Source: Micromonospora chokoriensis
GTDB lineage: Bacteria; Actinomycetota; Actinomycetes; Mycobacteriales; Micromonosporaceae
NCBI RefSeq assembly: GCF_900091505.1
Contig: NZ_LT607409.1
Span: 3,348,001-3,412,000 of the forward strand
Length of the DNA stretch: 64,000 nt
Direction: 5' to 3'
Made by a program: the position numbers and the translations under genes. Shown piece after piece: positions 16,617 through 25,086 of the stretch. The notes beneath the pieces were generated by a model. The model made no database searches, was not told the DNA's origin, and worked only from the letters and a program-made list of their open reading frames with translations. Each line of letters opens with the position of its first letter. The stretch's first letter is position 1.

Positions 16617-17768
16617 GTGCCGGACGTGTTCGACGAGGCACACCGCCGTTGCCGCGGTGGCGAGCCGGTCGCCCTCGCCACCGTCGTGGCCACCTGGCGG
16701 TCCGCGCCGCAGCCGCCCGGCGCGACCATGCTCGTCGCGGCCGACGGCACGGTCACCGGCAGTGTCTCCGGCGGCTGCGTCGAGGCGGACCTCTACGAAC
16801 GGGCCCGCCGTGTGCTGGACACCGGCGTACCCGAGCTGACCAGGTACGGAATCAGCGACGACGACGCGTACACCGTGGGCCTGACCTGTGGTGGTGTCCT
16901 CGACGTGTTCGTGGAGCGCGTCGACGCCGACGCCCTGGCCGGGCTGGACGCGATCGCCGCCGCCCGCCGAGACGGCCGACCGGCGGCGGTGGTCACCTGC
17001 GTGGCGGCGGACGCCGGTGACCCGCCGGGTCCGGTGCCGGTCGACCCGGCCGGGCGGCTGGGTCGGCGGCTCGTGCTGACCGGCCGGCAGCCGACCGGCT
17101 CGCTCGGCGACGACCGCCTCGACGCCGCCGCCAGCGCCGACGCTCTCGGGCTGCTCGCCGCCGGACACAGTGGAATGCTCCGGTACGGGTACCACGGGCA
17201 GCGCCGCGGCTGCGGCGTGAGCCTCTTCGTGACGGCGTACGCCACACCGCCCCGGATGATCGTCTTCGGGGCCATCGACTTCGCCGCCGCGGTGGCCCGG
17301 ATCGGCGCGTTCCTCGGCTACCGGGTCACCGTCTGCGACGCCCGGCCGGTCTTCACCACCGCGCGACGCTTCCCCGAGGCGGACGAGGTGGTGGTGCAGT
17401 GGCCGCACCGCTACCTGCGTACGGAGGTGGACGCCGGTCGGGTCGACGAGCGGACGGTGGTGTGCGTCCTCACCCACGACCCGAGGTTCGACGTGCCGTT
17501 GCTGGAGGTGGCGCTGCGCCACCCGCTGGCGTACGTCGGCGCGATGGGCTCGCGACGCACCCACGACGAACGGCTCAAGCTGCTACGCGAGGCGGGGGTC
17601 GGCGCGGCGCAGCTCGCCCGGCTCGCCTCCCCGATCGGGCTGGACCTCGGTGGGCGTACCCCGGAGGAGACCGCGGTGAGTGTGGCCGCGCAGATCGTCG
17701 CGGCCCGCTGGGGCGGCACGGGTCGGCCGCTGGTGGCGCTCGACGGGCCGATCCACCAGCCGGGGTAG
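16617..17768 (+). CDS. XdhC/CoxI family protein
   Basis: A 383-residue protein of the family that delivers or sulfurates molybdenum cofactor for xanthine dehydrogenase/CO dehydrogenase-type enzymes. The N-terminal XdhC/CoxI domain shows VALATVVATWRSAPQPPGATMLVAADGTVTGSVSGGCVE and LTCGGVLDVFVE, both standard. The C-terminal Rossmann-like XdhC_C domain contains RMIVFGAIDFAAAVARIGAFLGYRVTVCDARPVF, VVCVLTHDPRFDVPLLEVAL and YVGAMGSRRTHDERLKLLREAG. Cytoplasmic. No molybdenum hydroxylase genes lie in the window, so its partner enzyme must be elsewhere. GTG at 16617 follows GAAAGGTGGCG. Confidence 0.9.
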   Translation: MPDVFDEAHRRCRGGEPVALATVVATWRSAPQPPGATMLVAADGTVTGSVSGGCVEADLYERARRVLDTGVPELTRYGISDDDAYTVGLTCGGVLDVFVERVDADALAGLDAIAAARRDGRPAAVVTCVAADAGDPPGPVPVDPAGRLGRRLVLTGRQPTGSLGDDRLDAAASADALGLLAAGHSGMLRYGYHGQRRGCGVSLFVTAYATPPRMIVFGAIDFAAAVARIGAFLGYRVTVCDARPVFTTARRFPEADEVVVQWPHRYLRTEVDAGRVDERTVVCVLTHDPRFDVPLLEVALRHPLAYVGAMGSRRTHDERLKLLREAGVGAAQLARLASPIGLDLGGRTPEETAVSVAAQIVAARWGGTGRPLVALDGPIHQPG

Positions 17769-17880
17769 CGGTTGCGCGGCTTCGGTGCCTGCCGGACGGC
17801 CCGCTGTGCCAGCCTGGTGCCACGGCGATCGGTTCGGCGTACGTGGGTCGGTGGCGGGTGGCGAGGACGAGAGGACCGGC

Positions 17881-18813
17881 ATGGGATACGCGGTGGTGCT
17901 CGGCGAGGCGCTGGTCGACCTGCTCGACAGCGAGCGCGACGGTGAGCGGGTCTACCGGCAGGCGATCGGCGGTGGGCCACTCAACGTGGCCGTCGGTGTG
18001 GCGCGCCTCGGCGGCGCGGCGCAGTTTGTCGGCTCGCTCGGCGACGACGTGCTGGGTGGTCGGATCCGCGCCTTCCTGAGCGCTGTGGACGTCGGAGTGG
18101 CCGGTGCGGTCACGGTGCCGGCGCCGACCACGCTCGCGGTGGTCACGTACGCCGGACCGGAACCGGACTTCCGCTTCTACGGCGAGCCGGCCTCCTACGG
18201 GCTGCTCGGCCCCGACGACCTGGATCTCGCGTTGCTGGAGGGCGCGGACGTGCTCTACTGCGGCTCGATCGTGCTCCTGCAACCCGGCGCGCTCGCCGCC
18301 GCCCGACGCGCCTGGTCGCTCGCCACGGGTCTGCGGGTCTTCGACCCGAACGTGCGCCCCCGGCTGTTGGACGGGCCGACCGCGCTGGAGGGGCTGCGCG
18401 AGGTGGTGGCCGAGTTCGCCGCCGGCGCGCACCTGGTCAAGCTGAGCGCCGCCGACGCCGGGCTGCTCTACCCGGGTGAACCGGTCGAGGGGGTCGCGGC
18501 GTACCTGCGCGAGCTGGGTGCCTCCACGGTGGTGCTGACGCTCGGCGCGGCCGGTGCGGTGCTGGCTGCCGCCGACGCCGACCCGGTCCGGGTGCCGGCC
18601 CCGACTGTCGAGGCGATCGACGCCACCGGCGCGGGTGACTCGGTGATGGCCGCGTTGATCGCCGATCTGCTCGTCGCCGGGGAGCCGGTCACCCCGGACG
18701 GGTGGGTGGAGCGGGTCGGGTTCGCGCTGCGGGTCGCCGGCCTGGTCTGTGAGTCACCGGGTGGCGCCACCGCCATGCCCACGCGTGCCGACGTGGAGCG
18801 CCGCTTCGGCTGA
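17881..18813 (+). CDS. PfkB-family sugar kinase (fructokinase-like)
   Basis: A 310-residue ribokinase-fold kinase that phosphorylates a sugar with ATP. It shows the N-terminal GGGPLNVAVGVARLG signature at about residues 31-45, FVGSLGDDVLGG, and the C-terminal anion-hole/catalytic motif DATGAGDSVMAALIADLL with the catalytic Asp. ATG at 17881 follows GAGAGGACC at the right distance; the upstream open frame has no family match. The sequence is closest in style to fructokinases, but the specificity is not shown. Next on the strand is a GH27 alpha-galactosidase. They are 100 bases apart with an operator between, so they are probably separate transcripts. Confidence 0.88.
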   Translation: MGYAVVLGEALVDLLDSERDGERVYRQAIGGGPLNVAVGVARLGGAAQFVGSLGDDVLGGRIRAFLSAVDVGVAGAVTVPAPTTLAVVTYAGPEPDFRFYGEPASYGLLGPDDLDLALLEGADVLYCGSIVLLQPGALAAARRAWSLATGLRVFDPNVRPRLLDGPTALEGLREVVAEFAAGAHLVKLSAADAGLLYPGEPVEGVAAYLRELGASTVVLTLGAAGAVLAAADADPVRVPAPTVEAIDATGAGDSVMAALIADLLVAGEPVTPDGWVERVGFALRVAGLVCESPGGATAMPTRADVERRFG

Positions 18814-18850
18814 GTCCTCAGCGGGAGCGCGCCGTCTTGACGCCTCCTTC

Positions 18851-18866
18851 ATGTGAGCGTTAACAT
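18851..18866 (+). promoter_or_regulatory. LacI-type operator candidate before GH27 gene
   Basis: ATGTGAGCGTTAACAT is a 16-bp imperfect palindrome with central CG, the form bound by LacI/GalR-family repressors in actinomycetes. It lies 48 bases upstream of the alpha-galactosidase start. No LacI gene is in the window. Confidence 0.5.
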
Positions 18867-18913
18867 CGAGGCCTTGCGATGGAAACATCCCTGCGCTCTC
18901 GCCGGAGGCTTCG

Positions 18914-20740
18914 ATGTCACCAGTCCTGGTACCTCCGTCGTTCCGCCCCGTCGCGGCCCTGCTGATCATGCTGCTCGTGGCCGTGGGAGGCATCTTCGTC
19001 AGCCCGCCCGAACGGGCGCTCGCCTGGGACAACGACGTGGCCGACACCCCACCGATGGGCTGGAACAGCTACGACTCGTTCAACTGGAGGGTCACCGAGG
19101 CCGACGTCCGGGCCAACGCCGACTACATGGCCACCAACCTGCGGCAGTTCGGCTGGCAGTACGTGGTGATCGACTGGGCGTGGTACTACCCCGGTCAACA
19201 CAACAACAGCCCCAACCAGGACGCCAACCTGCAACCCCGGCTCCGGATGGACGCCAACGGGCGGCTGCTACCGGACACCACCCGGTTCCCCTCCGCCGCC
19301 GGTGACAACGGGTTCAAGCCCCTCGCCGACTACGTCCACGCGCAGGGGCTGAAGTTCGGCGTCCACCTGATGCGCGGCATCCCCCGCCAGGCCGTCGCCG
19401 ACAACGTCCCGATCCTCGGCACGAACTGCCGCGCCAACCAGATCAACAACAGCACCACGGCGAACTGGCTCAACCTGATGTGGGGCCTCAACATGTCCAA
19501 CCCCTGCGCCCAGAGCTACCTGGACTCGGTGTTCCAGCTGCTGGCGTCCTGGGGGGTCGACTTCGTGAAGGTGGACGACATCGCCGCGCCGACGTACCGG
19601 CAGTCGGAGGTCGAGGGGTACCGCACCGCCATCCAGCGCAGCGGCCGGCCGATGGTGCTGAGCCTGTCGCCCGGCGCGACCCCGCTGGCCAGCGGGCCAC
19701 ACGTGCAGAACAACGCGCACATGTGGCGCATCGTCAACGACCTGTGGGACAACTGGTCGTCGGTGGACGCCCTCTTCGACCAACTCCGCAACTGGACCCC
19801 GTACCGCGCCACCGGCGCCTGGCCCGACCCGGACATGATCCCGATCGGTCGGCTCTCCAAGTACGGACCGGTCGGATCGCCGCGCTACTCCAACCTGACG
19901 GCGGACGAACAACGCACCCTGATGTCGCTGTGGGTGATCAACCGGGCGCCGTTGATGTGGGGCGGCAACCTGGTCGAGAACCGCGCCTCCGAGTTGGCGT
20001 TGATGACCAACGCGGCGGTGCTGGCCGTCGACCAGAACAGCACGAACAACCGTCAACTCACCGGCGGTACCCGGCAGGTGTGGACCGCCGACGTGCCCGG
20101 CAGCGACCACCGGTACGTCGCCCTCTTCAACCGGGAGAGCAGCGCGGCCCCCGTGTCGGTCAACCTGGCCGACCTGGGCATCGGATCCGCCGGCGCGACA
20201 GACCTCTGGTCCGGTGCGGCCCTCGGCACGACGAGTGGCACCTTCACCCGCACGCTTCCGGCCCACGGCGCCGGGCTCTACCGGCTCGCGCCGGAGACCA
20301 CGGTGCCGGTGCCGACCACGTCCACCCTCACGGCACGGCACAGCGGCAAACTGCTGGACGTGTCGAACAACGCGACCACCGACGGCGCCGACGTGGTCCA
20401 GTGGGCCGCGAACGGCCAGGCCAACCAGCGGTGGCGGTTCCAGGACGTGGGCGGCGGCTACCAGACGGTGGTCAGCGTGCACAGCGGCAAGTGCCTCGAC
20501 GTGTACGGCGGCGCGGGCGCCACCGCCGACGGGGTCCGGGTGACCCAGTGGACCTGCAACGGCGGCACCAACCAACAGTGGCGCGTGCAGGACCTCGGCA
20601 CGGGCTACGTGCAGCTCGTCGCCCGACACAGCGGCAAGTGCCTGGACGTCCTCAACGCCGCCACCACCGACGGTGCCCGCGTCGTGCAGTGGACGTGCGG
20701 CACCGGCAACCAGCAGCAGTGGCGGCGTACCTCGGCATAG
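18914..20740 (+). CDS. Secreted GH27 alpha-galactosidase with ricin-type CBM13
   Basis: A 608-residue secreted enzyme hydrolysing terminal alpha-galactosides (melibiose, galactomannan or related). Signal peptide residues 1-37 (LLIMLLVAVGGIFVSPPERALA). The GH27 barrel starts at DNDVADTPPMGWNSYDSFN, contains YVVIDWAWYY, the nucleophile Asp in VDFVKVDDIA, and the acid/base Asp in WPDPDMIPIG. A C-terminal beta-sandwich follows to about residue 470. The ricin B-type lectin domain (about 475-608) carries three QxW-like repeats (WAANGQANQRW, WTCNGGTNQQW, WTCGTGNQQQW) and two HSGKCLDV motifs. A GH27 beta-L-arabinopyranosidase activity is an alternative. Confidence 0.92.
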   Translation: MSPVLVPPSFRPVAALLIMLLVAVGGIFVSPPERALAWDNDVADTPPMGWNSYDSFNWRVTEADVRANADYMATNLRQFGWQYVVIDWAWYYPGQHNNSPNQDANLQPRLRMDANGRLLPDTTRFPSAAGDNGFKPLADYVHAQGLKFGVHLMRGIPRQAVADNVPILGTNCRANQINNSTTANWLNLMWGLNMSNPCAQSYLDSVFQLLASWGVDFVKVDDIAAPTYRQSEVEGYRTAIQRSGRPMVLSLSPGATPLASGPHVQNNAHMWRIVNDLWDNWSSVDALFDQLRNWTPYRATGAWPDPDMIPIGRLSKYGPVGSPRYSNLTADEQRTLMSLWVINRAPLMWGGNLVENRASELALMTNAAVLAVDQNSTNNRQLTGGTRQVWTADVPGSDHRYVALFNRESSAAPVSVNLADLGIGSAGATDLWSGAALGTTSGTFTRTLPAHGAGLYRLAPETTVPVPTTSTLTARHSGKLLDVSNNATTDGADVVQWAANGQANQRWRFQDVGGGYQTVVSVHSGKCLDVYGGAGATADGVRVTQWTCNGGTNQQWRVQDLGTGYVQLVARHSGKCLDVLNAATTDGARVVQWTCGTGNQQQWRRTSA

Positions 20741-20746
20741 GCAGGT

Positions 20747-20785
20747 GAGCTGACCCGCCGCTCCGGGCGGGCCGCGGGTCAGCTC
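20747..20785. terminator. Bidirectional hairpin between GH27 and metallo-hydrolase genes
   Basis: GAGCTGACCCGC (20747-20758) pairs perfectly with GCGGGTCAGCTC (20774-20785). It lies between two convergent genes and covers the stop codon of the minus-strand one. Confidence 0.85.
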
Positions 20786-21609
20786 TCGCCGTCGAGTTCC
20801 AGGTAGCCGCGCCGGGCGGCGATCAGGGCGGCGCGCGCACCGAAGGGCGCCTCGGCGGCCACCCGCTCCGCCGGGGCGCTGCCGGTGTGCGCGGCCCGGA
20901 TCAGCCAGGCCAACCTGGCCAGCTCGGCGTGCTGGGCGCGGACGAAGTCGACGTCCACCGGGTCACCGTGACCCGGCACCACCGTCGTGTGCGCGGTGGT
21001 CAGCCGCAACAGGTCCGCGACCGCGTCCGGCCACTTCAGGGGGTACGAGTCCTCGAAGGCGGGCGGGCCGCTCTGCTCCACGAGGTCACCGGCCACCAGC
21101 ACGTCGGCGTCCGGCACGTGCACCACCAGATCGGCCTCGGTGTGCCCCCGGCCCGGGTGCCGCAGCAGCACCCGCCGGCCACCCAGGTCGAGCGTCGTCT
21201 CCGTCTGCACGGCGTGCGTCGGGGCGAGCAGGGGCGTGTCGGCCAGCTGGGCGGCGAGCGTCGGGTGCTCCGTGCGCACCTCCTCGTACGCCTCCCGGCG
21301 CAGCCGCTCCGGCTCGTCGCGCAGGGCCGCGACGGCCAGCTCGTGCGCGTACACCGGGCGGGGTGGCTCGCCCGCCAGGACGGCGTTGCCGAAGCAGTGG
21401 TCGTAGTGGTGGTGGGTGTTGACGAGCGTCAACGGTCGGTCGGTGACCGCCCGGACGGCGGCGGCCAGGTCGCTGGCCTGCGCGGCCGACGAGAGCGTGT
21501 CCACCAGCAGGGCCTCGTCGTCGCCCACGACCAGGGTGACGTTGACCCGCAGCATCGGCTCGCGTCGCACGTACACCCGGTCGGCGACCTCGACGAAACC
21601 GGCGGTCAC
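20779..21609 (-). CDS. Metallo-beta-lactamase-fold hydrolase
   Basis: A 276-residue MBL-fold protein. It shows the zinc-binding motif THHHYDH near residue 65, a His in HPGRGHTEADLVVHV, Asp in LVAGDLVEQSG, and the C-terminal VVPGHGDPVD. These are enough for a di-zinc hydrolase; the substrate is unknown and could be a thioester, lactone or phosphodiester. No signal peptide. Its start at 21609 overlaps by four bases (ATGA) the stop of the upstream thioesterase-like gene, so the two are co-translated. This suggests activity on the same or a linked metabolite, by inference only. Confidence 0.85.
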   Translation of the reverse strand: MTAGFVEVADRVYVRREPMLRVNVTLVVGDDEALLVDTLSSAAQASDLAAAVRAVTDRPLTLVNTHHHYDHCFGNAVLAGEPPRPVYAHELAVAALRDEPERLRREAYEEVRTEHPTLAAQLADTPLLAPTHAVQTETTLDLGGRRVLLRHPGRGHTEADLVVHVPDADVLVAGDLVEQSGPPAFEDSYPLKWPDAVADLLRLTTAHTTVVPGHGDPVDVDFVRAQHAELARLAWLIRAAHTGSAPAERVAAEAPFGARAALIAARRGYLELDGES

Positions 21610-22010
21610 GACACCCGCCCGGCGCGTTCGACGAAACGGTGCCGGTCCACCATGATCCGGTCGACCCGGCCCCGAGCCACCGTCTGGTCCCCGTCGCTGA
21701 CCGTGACCTCGAACGACAGCCGCCGACCGTCGACAGTCGCCAGCAGGGCCTGCGCCCGGACCGTCCGGCCGACCACGGTCGGCGCCAGGTGTTCCAACTC
21801 GACCCGGGTGCCCACGCTCGTCGACCCGGGCGGCATCCCGGTCGCCGTCGCCGCGACGGTCGCCGCCTCGACGAGCGCGAGGACCCGGGGAGTGCCCAGC
21901 ACCGGTACGTCCCCCGAACCCACCGCCCGGGCGGTGTCCGCGTCGGTGACTGTCAACTCGACCTGGGCGGTCAGACCCGGCGCGAAGGCCGGCTCGGGCT
22001 GCTCCTGCAT
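21606..22010 (-). CDS. Hotdog-fold thioesterase, FlK-like
   Basis: A 134-residue protein with the sequence style of fluoroacetyl-CoA thioesterase-like hotdog proteins: PGLTAQVELTVTDADTARAVGSGDVPVLGTPRVLALVEAATV, GMPPGSTSVGTRVELEHLAPT and a long strand RLSFEVTVSDGDQTVARGRVDRIMVD. The family commonly protects against or recycles acyl-CoAs, and the substrate here is unknown. First gene of a two-gene operon with the MBL hydrolase. Confidence 0.8.
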   Translation of the reverse strand: MQEQPEPAFAPGLTAQVELTVTDADTARAVGSGDVPVLGTPRVLALVEAATVAATATGMPPGSTSVGTRVELEHLAPTVVGRTVRAQALLATVDGRRLSFEVTVSDGDQTVARGRVDRIMVDRHRFVERAGRVS

Positions 22011-22148
22011 GGTCGTCAGCCTAGGTGCTCACCGAGCCCGTCGAGCACGCCCCCGGGGATCCCGACGCCCACCGTCTCCCACCTGTGCGCGGCCCCGCCG
22101 GGTGGTCCCCGTCGGTCGATGCCGTACCCGTCGTTAACCTTGACGGCG

Positions 22149-23228
22149 ATGGCCGTCGTGACTGACCCCCAGCCCCCCGCCCGGACCGACCCGCCCGCGT
22201 CCCCGGACGGTGGTCGTCGGCGCGTCGTCGCCATGACCGTCTGGGCGGTCACCTTCGTCGCCGCGTGGCTGGCCATCGGGCTGCCCACCGACCCCGCGTA
22301 CGCCTTCGTCTGGATCTGGGCGGCGACGATCGCCTGGAACAGCGAGCGGCCGTGGCGCAGCCACCTGCGCTTCGCCCGAGACTGGGTGCCGGTGGTGCTG
22401 CTGTTCGTCGTCTACAACCTCTCCCGGGGGTTCGCCGACAACGGGGCCACCCCGCACGCGATGGAGTTGATCGTCGCCGACCGGTTCATGTTCGGCTGGG
22501 CCACCGGCGGGGAGGTGCCCACCGTCTGGTTGCAGCAGCACCTCTACCACCCGCAGGTGCACTGGTGGGACATCGCGGCGAGCTGGGTGTACTTCTCCCA
22601 CTTCGTGGTGGCGCTCGCCGCCGCCGCGGTGCTCTGGCTGCGCGACCGGCACCGCTGGGCCGCGTACATGCGGCGCTGGGGTTTCCTCTGCGCCGCCGGC
22701 CTGGTCACCTACTTCCTCTACCCGGCCGCCCCGCCCTGGTGGGCCGCGCAGAACGGGCTGCTCACCGAGGTCGCCCGGATCTCCACCCGGGGCTGGAAGG
22801 CGTTCGGCATGCACGGCGCCGGCAACGTCCTCAACGCCGGTCAGATCGCCTCCAACCCGGTCGCCGCGATGCCGTCGCTGCACACCGCGTGGGCGCTGTT
22901 CGTGGTCCTGTTCTTCCTCGCCGGCACCCGCCGCCGCTGGTGGCCGCTGCTGCTCGCGTACCCGTTGGCGATGACCTTCACCCTGGTCTACTCGGGTGAG
23001 CACTACGTGATCGACGTGCTGGTCGGCTGGGCGTACGTGGGGTTGACCTTCCTGGTGGTCGGCCTGGCCGAGCGGGGCTGGGCCGCCTGGCGGGCCCGTC
23101 ACCCGAAGGCCGGAACCCCACCGCCCCCCGAGCTGACGGACGACCCCGAGACACCACCCACCGAACCCCCGTCCCCCCGCACACCCACCACCCCCAGCAC
23201 AACCCCCCAAGTCCCCGCCGACCACTGA
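22149..23228 (+). CDS. PAP2-family integral membrane phosphatase/phosphotransferase
   Basis: A 359-residue membrane protein with about six transmembrane segments between residues 28 and 310. The PAP2 catalytic motifs are seen in PVAAMPSLHTAW and GEHYVIDVLVGW. The architecture (YLYPAAPPWWAA upstream of MPSLH) resembles the inositol phosphotransferase/AUR1-like branch used for phospholipid headgroup exchange, so a lipid-inositol or polyprenyl-phosphate substrate is likely. The C-terminal 45 residues are a Pro/Thr-rich disordered tail. ATG at 22149 is chosen as the first start before the hydrophobic core. It faces the thioesterase gene divergently. Confidence 0.82.
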   Translation: MAVVTDPQPPARTDPPASPDGGRRRVVAMTVWAVTFVAAWLAIGLPTDPAYAFVWIWAATIAWNSERPWRSHLRFARDWVPVVLLFVVYNLSRGFADNGATPHAMELIVADRFMFGWATGGEVPTVWLQQHLYHPQVHWWDIAASWVYFSHFVVALAAAAVLWLRDRHRWAAYMRRWGFLCAAGLVTYFLYPAAPPWWAAQNGLLTEVARISTRGWKAFGMHGAGNVLNAGQIASNPVAAMPSLHTAWALFVVLFFLAGTRRRWWPLLLAYPLAMTFTLVYSGEHYVIDVLVGWAYVGLTFLVVGLAERGWAAWRARHPKAGTPPPPELTDDPETPPTEPPSPRTPTTPSTTPQVPADH

Positions 23229-23229
23229 C

Positions 23230-23340
23230 CCCCGGCGCCCCCGCCCTGCCCCCGCCCCTGCTGCCCCCGCCCCCGCCCCCGCCCCCGCCCCCGCCCATGT
23301 CCCTGCCCCTGTCCCTGCGCCCGGCCCCGCCCCCGTGCCC
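23230..23340. repeat. C-rich tract left of two palindromes
   Basis: A run of CCCCCGCCCC-type repeats following the PAP2 stop. It is the left flank of the C-tract/palindrome/G-tract structure ending at 23579. G-poor RNA from the PAP2 gene reads into the palindromes. Confidence 0.8.
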
Positions 23341-23404
23341 GTGTTGATCAAGACGTTTGCGTCACCCCACCCCCGATCCCTGACGCAAACCTCTTGATCA
23401 ACAC
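23341..23404. repeat. Palindrome, TTGATCAAGAGGTTTGCGTC type
   Basis: 24-base arms (23341-23364 and 23381-23404) with one mismatch (AAGACG against CCTCTT). Member of the family at 15104, 44044 and 52814. It lies between convergent PAP2 and YdbT genes. Confidence 0.9.
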
Positions 23405-23436
23405 CGGTAGCGCGGGGGTGCCGGGTGCGGCGTCGC

Positions 23437-23497
23437 GTTGATCATGACGTTGTCGGCCTTCCGGTCGGCTGTCGGGGGGGACAACGTCATGATCAAC
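23437..23497. repeat. Palindrome, GATCATGACGTTGTC type
   Basis: Perfect 18-bp arms (23437-23454 and 23480-23497). The GATCATG anchor is shared with the elements at 38762 and 46561, though the inner bases differ. Confidence 0.88.
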
Positions 23498-23579
23498 CCG
23501 GGTGGGCGGGTGGGCGGGTGGATGGGCGGTTGGGTGGGGGTGGGTGGGTGGGTGGGTGGGTGGGGGGGGAGGGGTGGGT
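23498..23579. repeat. G-rich tract right of the palindromes
   Basis: Runs of GGGTGGGCGGG and GGGTGGGTGGG able to form G-quadruplexes on the plus strand. On the minus strand this gives the YdbT transcript a C-rich tail. Confidence 0.8.
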
Positions 23580-25019
23580 TTAGGGGCGGTGGTGGGCTTG
23601 GTGGGCTCGGTGGGTCAGGTCGGCGGCCAGGGCCCAGGCTTCGGCCAGGTCGCGGTCCTGGGCCGTGGCACCGGAACCGCCGGCGGTGTCCGCGTGCACC
23701 GAGGCCAACCCGAGGCGGCGCTGGATCGGCCCCTGCACCACCCGCACGCTCTGGATACGGGCGTACGGCACGATCACCAACTGGCGGGTGAGCCGCCCGG
23801 AGCGAGTGGCGAACACCTCCTCGAACAACCCCGCACCGAGGGCGCGACGGCCCAGCGGGTGCAACCACCGCGTCCGGGCCGGCGGAGGGCTCAGCGTCAG
23901 GGCGTCGAGGCGTACCCCCGGAAGCACCTCCGCGACGATCATCGTCGCGGTCGGCAGGTCACCGACCGGCAGCAGCCGGTCGGGTCGGTTGCGATCGTCG
24001 GCCTCCGCGACGGAGAACCCGGCCACCTCCAGGCGCAGCCGCAGCCAACCGTTGACCCGCCACAGCAGCGGCCAGGTGGCGCGCACGGTCTGCACCCGGG
24101 CCAGCGGTACGGTCTGCGAGCGCGTCTCCAGCAGGCCGTTGTGCACCCGCAACGTGCCGCCGTCGCGGGCCAGCCGGAAGTTCCAGTCGTCGAGCACCCG
24201 GCGCACCGGTTGCAGCAGCACACCGGCCATCGCGGTCAGCGTGCTCGCCACCGCGACGAACGACCACGACCCCGCGGTGAGGAACTGGATCACGACGAAC
24301 GCCACACCGAACGGGAGCAGGAACGCCTGCGGTGTGAGTAGTTGACTGATCAGCAGACTCTCGTTGCGTACCGCGTGCAGTGGCCGGCCCGGCGCGGCGA
24401 CCGTCGGCGCGGGCGCTCCCGGGGTCACCGCGGACGTCGCGTCCGCCGGCTCCGGTGCCGGTGCCTGCGCCACCCGCCCGGCCAACGCCAGCAGCCGGTC
24501 GCGCAGCCGGGCCGCGTCGGCCACCCCGAGGTACGCCAGGGGCGCCTCCGTCTTGCCGCCACCGACCACCTCCAGCCGCAGCTCGGCCAGGCCGGTGAGC
24601 TGGGCGAGCAGTGGCCGCACCACCTCGACGGCCTGCAGACGCTCCAACGGAATGGCCCGGGTACGACGCCAGAGCAGGCCCTCGTGCACCCGGAGTTCGC
24701 GGCCGACCACGTGGTAGCCGGTGTTGTACCAACTCACCACCGACAACACCGTCGCGCCCAGCGCCAGCACCGCCACCATGGCGGCGAACCAACCGAAGCC
24801 CACACGGGACAGCGTCGACCAGGACAACCCGGCGATCACCACGACCAGTGACTTGGCACCGTGCAGGACCGGACTGAGCGGGTGCAGCCGCTGCCGGGGC
24901 TCGCCGTCGCCACCGCCCGCCGGCACCGGCCACGGGGCCGACGCGTCCGGTGGCATCGGCACGTGCGGCGTCGGGCTGGCCGGCGGCACGGTGCTCGGCT
25001 CGGCGGGCCCGTCGCTCAT
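23580..25019 (-). CDS. Bacterial PH-domain membrane protein, YdbT-like
   Basis: A 479-residue membrane protein. After a Pro-rich N-terminus (to about residue 40) come hydrophobic pairs near 58-95 and 235-270 and three bPH2 (DUF304) domains. The first is YNTGYHVVGRELRVHEGLLWRRTRAIPLERLQAVEVVRPLL, the second LRVHNGLLETRSQTVPLARVQTVRATWPLLW, and the third FATRSGRLTRQLVIVPYARIQSVRVVQGPIQRRLGLASVHADTA. In other bacteria the YdbS/YdbT pair affects resistance to membrane-active peptides; the mechanism is unclear. It is the downstream partner of the YdbS-like gene, 67 bases away, in a three-gene minus-strand operon. Confidence 0.85.
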   Translation of the reverse strand: MSDGPAEPSTVPPASPTPHVPMPPDASAPWPVPAGGGDGEPRQRLHPLSPVLHGAKSLVVVIAGLSWSTLSRVGFGWFAAMVAVLALGATVLSVVSWYNTGYHVVGRELRVHEGLLWRRTRAIPLERLQAVEVVRPLLAQLTGLAELRLEVVGGGKTEAPLAYLGVADAARLRDRLLALAGRVAQAPAPEPADATSAVTPGAPAPTVAAPGRPLHAVRNESLLISQLLTPQAFLLPFGVAFVVIQFLTAGSWSFVAVASTLTAMAGVLLQPVRRVLDDWNFRLARDGGTLRVHNGLLETRSQTVPLARVQTVRATWPLLWRVNGWLRLRLEVAGFSVAEADDRNRPDRLLPVGDLPTATMIVAEVLPGVRLDALTLSPPPARTRWLHPLGRRALGAGLFEEVFATRSGRLTRQLVIVPYARIQSVRVVQGPIQRRLGLASVHADTAGGSGATAQDRDLAEAWALAADLTHRAHQAHHRP

Positions 25020-25086
25020 CGCGCCGGTCCTCGCGACTGCGGCCCTAGCGACTGCGGGGCTCGCAACCCCGGCTCACTCCTCGCGC

